Assembly: GCA_037783415.1 (NCBI GenBank)
Contig: JAZGTN010000013.1
Location: forward strand, 186,001-250,000
Source: Leptasterias polaris
Lineage: Eukaryota; Echinodermata; Asteroidea; Forcipulatida; Asteriidae
DNA length: 64,000 bases
Reading direction: 5' to 3'
The notes beneath the pieces are model-generated. The model saw only the letters and a list, made by a program, of their open reading frames with translations, did not search any database and had not been told where the DNA came from. Both the position numbers and the translations under genes were made by a program. Shown here in pieces: positions 57,301 to 64,000 of this stretch. Within the stretch, counting starts at the first letter, position 1. Each line of letters opens with the position of its first letter.

Positions 57301-59246
57301 CCTTCTGTGTGGTTATTATTGGGTGCAGAACATGACTGTATGGTACAAGAATCTGGTTTCTGATTTCCATTAATACACGGTGATCTTTCCTCCTGCTCCA
57401 TGCACAGTGAGTCGTCTGCTTTTGTTTCCTGAAGACTTGTGTATCTGGTCAGAGGTATTCTGTCTGAATGGCTCCTGATCACTTTGTTACCATCGCCGTG
57501 ACCCGATGACCGGGACGGCACGGGGACCCGTCTCCAGCACTCTCGGCTGATACGTCGCAGAGTCTCGATGAATAACGCTGCCCCACTGACGGCAAGGAGT
57601 ACCAAGACAAGATCTGAAATTAGAGTTGACATTCGGTTAGTTTTATTGGCAGTTGCGGAGAAGCACAAGAGCAAAAATCAAACATCATGACGAGTCAAGT
57701 CAAATGTGAATTATAACCCCGTCCCGTCACACCATATGGGTCTACCAGATTCGACATTAAAACCAGGTCTTTTTGTTTCCGCTCATAGCGCAATATTAAT
57801 AGTGATGAATTAGCCCTAAAAAAAAAAACAGGTTTTTCTAGGCTGTGTTTGAATGCATGCAATGACCCACAGGTTAGTGAGAATTTGTGATTGTTTGTGA
57901 AATAAAGTAATCCAGTTGCAGTTCGATTTCATAGAAGTCAACTAAAAACCATCTAATTACAATTCGATTAATAAGCTGCAAATTAATCAGTGTCCACAAG
58001 AACAATCACACAATGTATTTTTAATGGAGGTTGATGTCCGGTAACTTTTAGCACGCCGTATGACACACTGGCGATAACAAAGTAGTTCCTCAGTCATTTA
58101 TTTATTTGTTCACTGTTGGTTGTTTATTCGTTTGAGACTTCAATGTGAAAGGTGAATGAGATTCTGGTTACTTAATACAAACAAGATGGAAATGAGGAAT
58201 GAGGAACCATGGAGGAAGAAACTCCATGGAGGAACTGAACTTTGTTTTCGTTTCACACCACATGCGGTCATAAATCGAGTGTAGCTAGAAAACTTTCACA
58301 ATAAATCTTAACATGGAGGGTTAATGTCTAGCTGACCTCGACGTATTTCATCATTCACAAGGCCGAATACACAACCTACATGGGTTCCCACAGATCTTCT
58401 AAACAGAAAATATTGCAACTCTAAACAATCATGGCTATATGCATCAACTGAATTTGCAGGGGGGGGGGGGGGGGTGATAAGATTCAATCCGAAAGCTCGC
58501 CAATTTTTCTGGTTCACAACGGTACAAGTTCTCAGAGAAATATCTCCTATAGTTTGAAAAGTCTATTGGCAATTAAGCATTTGGAAATCCCACAAATCAC
58601 ATTACTTCGCCTGCTGCAATTGAATTAAGCCCGATATGAACGTGCTTAACATAAACAATGACTGTTTATTATTATTATTATTAAATATTTCTGTTAATGA
58701 AACCAAGCATTAGCATGCCTCATAAATGAACTTACTCTCGCAACCCCTGAGGAAACCTGTTAACAAGGGTGCTTGCTATGAGCCAGAAACACCAGGGTTG
58801 TATATTCTTCTTGCAGAGACCGATCCAGGAAGCTTAGGAGGGGCGCGACCCCCTCGGCAATAACTGTACCCAGTGTCAAAAAGATCGGTTTCCCCCAAAG
58901 ACCCCCCCCCCCCCCCCCTCCAATCCACGTTACTACAACCAATGCATGGAGGAAGTATAATGTACGCCCCCCCCCCCCCCCCCTTCGATCCTGGCCCCCC
59001 TTCGACAAAATATGACACTCCGTGGCCGGCCCCTCACAATAAAAACTAAATACATTGCTGTGTACTGTACCTTGTTATGAATGATGTATGTCCAGTGAAC
59101 AATGGTTAATGTTTTCCCACTTTAAATGTGTTGACGGTAGATCATTGTGTACTTTCCAATGTTTGGTATGTAAGCCGGCCCGGGGAAACTTACCTTTTGT
59201 GTTCGCAATCGTCCAGCCTTCATGCAGGAGATTTACCGCACGCCCA
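54019..59246 (-). CDS. SLC31/CTR-type copper transporter (partial, first exon not found)
   Basis: Three exons seen: 59194-59246, 57052-57613 and 54019-54313 (phases 2, 1 and 2 join in frame), about 302 aa. TM1 is split across exons: GRAVNLLHEGWTIANTK then DLVLVLLAVSGAALFIETLR. A cytosolic loop of roughly 165 residues follows. TM2 has LLQTVISMVQLAIGYVLMLI with the family MxxxM (MLIIM) and NAW, and TM3 has GGAGLG with the packing GxxxG. Family members are trimeric membrane channels for Cu(I). The usual loop is about 50 residues, so this one is long. The C-tail is basic with two Cys and lacks a visible HCH end. CTR1 versus CTR2 cannot be decided without the first exon. Confidence 0.8.
54540..54907. 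mobile_element. TTAA-flanked MITE, TIR AGGCACTGGACAC
   Basis: 368 bp with exact TTAA on both sides (54536-54539 and 54908-54911) and near-perfect termini (AGGCACTGGACAC and its inverse). Noncoding, in an intron of the copper transporter. Confidence 0.85.
54978..55157. repeat. foldback element with perfect 42-bp inner hairpin
   Basis: 55017-55058 and 55075-55116 are exact reverse complements around a 16-nt loop. Outer arms 54978-54997 and 55139-55157 also pair. Intronic. Confidence 0.9.
55224..55398. mobile_element. MITE of the CCGGTGT family
   Basis: CCGGTGTCATAGGG at the left and ACACCGG at the right, with ACAGAATCTCC repeated near the right end. Related to 43148-43331. Confidence 0.6.
55399..57051 (-). 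other. intron of the copper transporter
   Basis: No exon, repeat or regulatory site that I can support. Confidence 0.4.
57052..57613 (-). CDS. copper transporter exon (TM1 and long cytosolic loop)
   Basis: 562 nt between a TTTCAG acceptor and a GTACAG donor. After TM1 comes RRISRECWRR, then a polar, Ser/Thr/Glu-rich loop without recognised domain. Confidence 0.8.
57614..59193 (-). other. intron of the copper transporter
   Basis: G- and C-homopolymer runs at about 58459-58473, 58902-58918 and 58966-58982. No gene. Confidence 0.45.
59194..59246 (-). CDS. copper transporter exon (start of TM1)
   Basis: 53-nt exon with TTTTTCAG acceptor and GTAAGT donor. GRAVNLLHEGWTIANTK corresponds to the residues before TM1 in CTR proteins (pattern 'F-x-x-x-x-V-x-L-L-x-x-x-W'). 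Confidence 0.7.
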
Positions 59247-62230
59247 CTGAAAAAGAAATATTCCTGTTGAATGGAAGAACAAAACCAGATAGATCATCCA
59301 TCATGAGTTCAGATTTGTCGGCATATTACTTAAAGTAGGTATCATAACGGAAAAGGAAAGGTTTACCATCATCATCATTGTGTAGAGGGAGACTCTAGGT
59401 TCGTTCGGTCCTAGAGGTGGTTCGGTGAAGGTTGTATGAATCAAACCAACGCGGCAAGTGATCCAAGCACACTCGTGTAGTCAAACCGTCTGTCACTCTT
59501 TGCAATGGGAGTATAGACTTTATGTTTGCATGGTAAAGTACAAAGTAAAGCCTTTGAAATGAGAGTGATCTATTGGCTGCCTCCGGTAAAACTAAAACCC
59601 TGTGCAGCATACATGTACATAATAACCAGAGTGCACTTGTCTGTGTCAAGAAGGAACGTCGAGACAGGGGTTGGGGTTACTGATGATTGCAGGAAATCCC
59701 AAACGTCATTGTTTGACTGGTATGCGGGTAAGATTTGTATTAATTTTTTTTGGTATTATTAATATTATGGAACCCGCTGTGCAATCAATACAGCAATGAA
59801 TGTATTTGGTTTGGTAGCAGGGGAAAGTACTGTATAGTCTTCACAAAAATGCGCGTATGTTTAGCCTTGGGCGTGCGTGGACCAACCCCAACCGCAGCTG
59901 GCGCTGTGTATGCGGCAATCCGTTTCGGGGAGCATCACTCTATAAAGCTGAATGCTAAATGCTAAACATTCAGAAATACTCACAAATATCTCAAATGTCT
60001 CTCAGCCTCTTGAAATTAAATAAGGTATATTTTCTGGCAACTAAACTTTATTTTTCTTTCCAAATTTTACTTGGTTAGTCGTATAAGTTTTGAGCTATGC
60101 GAATCCAAAATGAAAATACGTCCCTTGAACGAGTGAACTGGCGAGACTCCATCTTGGAACGATGGCCCAACACTTTTCAGCAAACATTAGACCATATTTA
60201 GAGGGATAGTGTACCCAAAACGCTCCAGGTTGAAAGTAAACAACCCCGGCGCACAAATTTTGACAAATTTTCATCACTCCATAAAAACCACATGACCTTT
60301 AAATCTTTGAAGTTTACAACTTATTCATTAGATAGCACATAATGTTCTCTCTAATTGAGTGCAATTATTGTTTGAGGAGCCAAGTGCAAAATGATCGCTC
60401 TCTGAACAACTTGTTTTGGGTCAAGAGTTTATAATAATGCCCCTGCCAGCTCTGATCCCCATCAAATCAACATAAAGAACAATGAGATATTAGACAGGTT
60501 TCGAAACCATAGAGTATGACGCTCCCCTGGGTTGAGAATGAGAGAGCCAATGCTGACGAAAAAGTCTCAAACTTTATACCCGGATCTTAGGAGATGTGTC
60601 CAAATGATTTTACCCAGCGTTTTTGTAAGATGAGAATGTAGTTCAGGGCATTTTGATGATTGAACGTAAAAACTCTGGAAGCATGTTGTTTTAAGCAGTA
60701 CTGCCACTATTGGTAGTGGGCAATATTTTTGTCTGGAATGCGACAAAAATTGTGTGCAAGAAATTTACCCCACCATTGGGTTTTAATAACTTTTATGTAT
60801 TTCGAAACCAGCACGTGCACAAAACCTAACACATTTAGTTGTTTATAAAAACGTCATCACCCTTTTCGATGAAATGTTACCCCTTGGTGAGGCCTGTACC
60901 CATTGCACTGCCGTCATAGTGGGTGAGTTTGTTTAGCATCAGCCCGGGTCAACCCGGGTGTGTTTGTGATCCGGGTGACTGAGCCACCGACAAGAGCGAA
61001 CTGGCTAACTTCCCCCATCCCAGCGTACAAGGCATCTTGGGACAGCCGACCGAAATTATTTTCATTGTGTGCATTACCTCCCAAACTGTTCATGTATTCA
61101 CTATAAGATCGTAACAAAATTATTATTATGGTAAAACTGCAACGCTTAAATTATTGTGCAAGCTCACGTTCGTACAAACGTTCGCGTCTACGAATAAAAA
61201 ATACTTGATGCTCACAATCATAGTCGCCGTTTTAAGGGTGAAAATGTGCGTCAAACTTCCTGAAGTGAAGGTGTCGTGCTGAATTACAAAACTAAATGGT
61301 GGCAATTGAGAACGTTTTTTGTCGTGACGTCATGCACCTGGGTAATCCCCAAGTAACCCAAGTAGCAAGTTACTTGGGTCTGACCCGCCCGGTCGAGCCA
61401 CGACATTGAAGTAGCTACTCGAACGCGTGGGGTCAGACCTGGGTCAACAACGGGAAGCTAATGGAATGCACCTTTAGTATGTGCTTGTGTATAGACTAGA
61501 CCTTTCCATTAATTGTTGATAAACAAAGTGCGCTGGTTGGCATGGACGCCCGAATGTTAGCAAAACATTCAATCGTGTTAAAAAATGCTGTGACCAAATT
61601 CAACATTTTCTGTAAAGATTCACGAACTGAAATACCTTCCATGATTGGTTGATTTGTTTCAAACAAATTCAACACTATTTTTGGATATTTGTGTATGTAA
61701 CATTGCTACAAATTATGGCTGTTTTTGATTTGCAGTTATGGCTTTCCATAGCTTTCCAACCTCGGTTGGCACAAACTGGCTGTGCCGTTGAAAGGTCTGT
61801 AGGACGTCCCAAGCAACACCCGTCCTAGCAACAGCCGTAGCCATATACTTAACCGCCAATTCGGATATCAGACTGCTTGTAAAGCACACAGGGGATCTGA
61901 CTCACAAAATGGCGGAAACCAGACCGTAGGTGATGACGTCGTGTACAGACTTGAGGTAGGTAAACGCCGGGTTTAAAAAGTAATAAAAGTACAACGAGGC
62001 AAAAAACAAAAAACTGTCTGTGACCCTTAGAAAAAAAAGAAAACTGTGAGGTGACCCTCCCCTTGGCTGAACCTATAAAGAACAAGTGCTAGAAGATTGA
62101 GACGAAACAGATCATATTCTTCATACATCATCCCATGCTTTTGTGTGTGCTTTAATTCTTCAGCTCTCTCTTTCAATTCCTTCCACCGTGACCTATGACC
62201 GTCTGCTTCTTGGTACACCAGCCTGTTTAT
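59247..62230. other. no gene recognised
   Basis: The missing first exon of the copper transporter could lie here or beyond, but I found no convincing Met-rich exon. Short frames show no family pattern. Confidence 0.35.
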
Positions 62231-62231
62231 G

Positions 62232-62339
62232 TGTGTATTGTTGTGTATTGTTGTGTATTGTTGTGTTGTGTTGTGTTGTGTTGTGTTGTGTTGTGTTGTG
62301 TTGTGTTGTGTTGTGTTGTGTTGTGTTGTGTTGTGTTGT
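62232..62339. repeat. (TTGTG)n microsatellite
   Basis: About 15 pentamer units preceded by three TTGTGTA-like units. The open frames through it are repeat by-products. Confidence 0.95.
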
Positions 62340-62960
62340 CTCTTAGCCTTCGAAAACAATGTAGGGTCGAAATGTCAGGCCTTTAACTTCCATAATGTTT
62401 ACAATAAAATCTATTGACAAACGCGAGTCGCTTTTACTAGAGGAAAGACTCCCCCCCCCCCCCCCCCCGATTCCCATCGAACCAGACTACAGACCTTTAT
62501 CTATATAGCGCGAAGCTTTGTCTCACTCTTTCCTCACTTGATGACAGCGCGCGCATTATGTAAACATAAAGGGGGTATAGAGAAACCACTCCCCAAATCA
62601 GAACACTCAATAAATCTGACCCGCAATCGAGGAATACTCACAAAATAATGTAAGCCGGGCTGCCAGGTTAAGCCGTGGTTATAGTTATCAAAATAAAAAA
62701 CAATTGGAGACAAAGTCCAACCTAATCATCAACTTAAACCATAAAGGCCGTGTTTTTGACTTGACAGACACCCTAGGCACAGTGGATATATCTCACTATG
62801 GGGCGCTGGAAAAACTGTTTCAATTATAATGCTGCGTCAAACAAATCCAGCTGAATGTTCACGTGACTTACCTTTCTCTTTAAAGTCACGAGGTATTTGG
62901 CTCTTGAACAAGTTTCACAGTTCTCACTATTGTTAGTATATTATTGTAAAGTATATAAGT
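62340..62960. other. no gene recognised
   Basis: Includes a run of about 17 C near 62452-62468. A GTAAGT donor-like site on the minus strand at about 62868-62873 lacks an ATG exon before it. Confidence 0.35.
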
Positions 62961-62961
62961 A

Positions 62962-63045
62962 CTATATGTTCCAGTGGTTAGACTACATGACTTGCAATCA
63001 CAAGGTTGTGGGTTCGACTCCTTACAGCTAACCGCTGATTTCACA
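62962..63045 (+). repeat. tRNA-like SINE head
   Basis: AGTGGTTAGACTACATGACT (box-A region) and GTGGGTTCGACTCC (box B) with tRNA spacing, but the arms do not close into a normal tRNA. Confidence 0.45.
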
Positions 63046-63412
63046 TTGACTAGAATATAATTATAAGTATTGTCGTGGCTATAGTTACTGAATCACAATT
63101 TCTTGAGTTGTGCAATATGATTCATAATCATAGACAGACCATGTTTGTATGAGAGAGATAATTGGCTGTTGCCAAATATGGCGTTTATAATAATTTGTTA
63201 TAAACTATTATGTCCTTGTGAGAGCTTTGCCGAGTTCCATTGACGGCAAGATCATCTGAACATGGAGGTAGACCTCCATGGTCTGAACAGCACCCAAAAA
63301 AGTAATGTGCAAATCTATATACACAAATTGTACGAATCAATATAAAATGTATACACGATTCTTTCAGTCAATGCTTTAGCATGCATTGAGTTTGAACACC
63401 GGGGTTAATTGA

Positions 63413-63596
63413 TTATCGAACTTTACATTTCAGCAATTCCTGATATACCATTGAAGTACATATCGGCTTTACATTGAATGTTTCGTATATCATGGTATAT
63501 CCTAAAGCAAAGACATCACCCAAACCCCAACGGTTATACATTATTGACAAGGTGACGTTCGGTGTCAAATAACGCAGAAACTCCCATGGGGCATTC
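63413..63596 (-). CDS. possible kinase-like terminal exon
   Basis: A frame following a pyrimidine-rich AG acceptor encodes NAPWEFLRYLTPN, then GDVFALGYTMIYE, and stops with TAA. This resembles protein-kinase subdomains VIII-IX (APE followed by D-V-x-x-x-G-x-x-x-x-E). No other kinase exon is in view, so it may be a fragment or a chance match. Confidence 0.3.
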
Positions 63597-63599
63597 CTC

Positions 63600-64000
63600 A
63601 AGAAGTCACGGGCAGGTTAAGAAGAAATGACGTGGCTCTGAACGCCAGCGTGATAGCTGATTATAATAATAACAACCCACCTGGTAATTGTAGCCAAACA
63701 TGACGATCACTTTAAATCAGGAAGTGCACACATACAATACAAACACTTGGTGTATATGCATGTAGGCCTAAAAATGTCCGCCTGTATAGTTTGTATAAAC
63801 TTCGCAGTTCTGACACAATTTAATGTATACCTGCTCCTATGAATGACTTCCTTTTCAGGTTTGTTGGTCCAGTCTATGATCTCTGGAGAATGGCCTATAG
63901 CTCATTTTGGGGTAAACAAGACAAAATACCCACGCGTTCATAAGTATGATTTACTCATTCTACAATGTGTATTGATGCACAGCAGGTATCAACGAATGGT
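63600..64000. other. right-edge sequence, nothing recognised
   Basis: No reading frame or repeat that I can support. Confidence 0.3.

Noticed and set aside
62143..62417. Cys/Val-rich open frames on both strands
   Set aside because: They are translations of the (TTGTG)n microsatellite.

Overview
The window looks like nuclear DNA of a marine invertebrate deuterostome, most likely an echinoderm. Genes are split by short phase-matched exons in large introns, the sequence is AT-rich, and tRNA-derived SINEs, LINE fragments, TTAA-targeting MITEs and a piggyBac element are dense. There are no bacterial operons. The echinoderm assignment rests on the general look of the repeats and is inference.

Main content (about 4.2-51.1 kb, all minus strand): a tandem array of secreted EGF/fibrinogen-like lectin genes. 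Two complete copies can be assembled exon by exon, and both give exact in-frame coding sums. Gene 1 (26877 to 8385, 11 coding exons, 498 aa) and gene 2 (42253 to 29695, 7 coding exons, 380 aa) encode a signal peptide split by intron 1, an unrecognised N-terminal module with four cysteines, six (gene 1) or two (gene 2) EGF-like repeats, and a C-terminal fibrinogen-related domain (FReD) with a calcium-site motif. Three more signal-peptide exons with the same upstream CCAAT-box segment lie at 4.3 kb, 5.4 kb (a gene 0 running off the left edge, or alternative first exons) and 51.0 kb (no FReD exons of its own in view). The array is therefore a locally duplicating lectin family, plausibly immune.

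Within gene 1 a unit of about 3.3 kb carrying two EGF exons is duplicated (9.8-13.18 kb and 14.83-18.0 kb), with a truncated LINE carrying an APE-type endonuclease reading frame exactly between the copies. Paralogous introns give natural empty sites that date and define several insertions: TTAA-flanked elements at 2.88-3.85, 37.26-39.14 and 43.85-44.23 kb, and a SINE at 12.4 kb.

Between 43.1 and 49 kb, where gene 3 FReD exons would be expected, lie MITEs, an array of seventeen 17-bp repeats and a piggyBac element (44742-48862) with a decayed transposase. From 54.0 to 59.25 kb is an SLC31-type copper transporter gene (minus strand, three exons seen, first exon not found) with an unusually long cytosolic loop; its introns hold a TTAA MITE and a perfect 42-bp hairpin. 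The right end holds simple repeats, a SINE-like tRNA remnant and a possible kinase-like exon at 63.4 kb.
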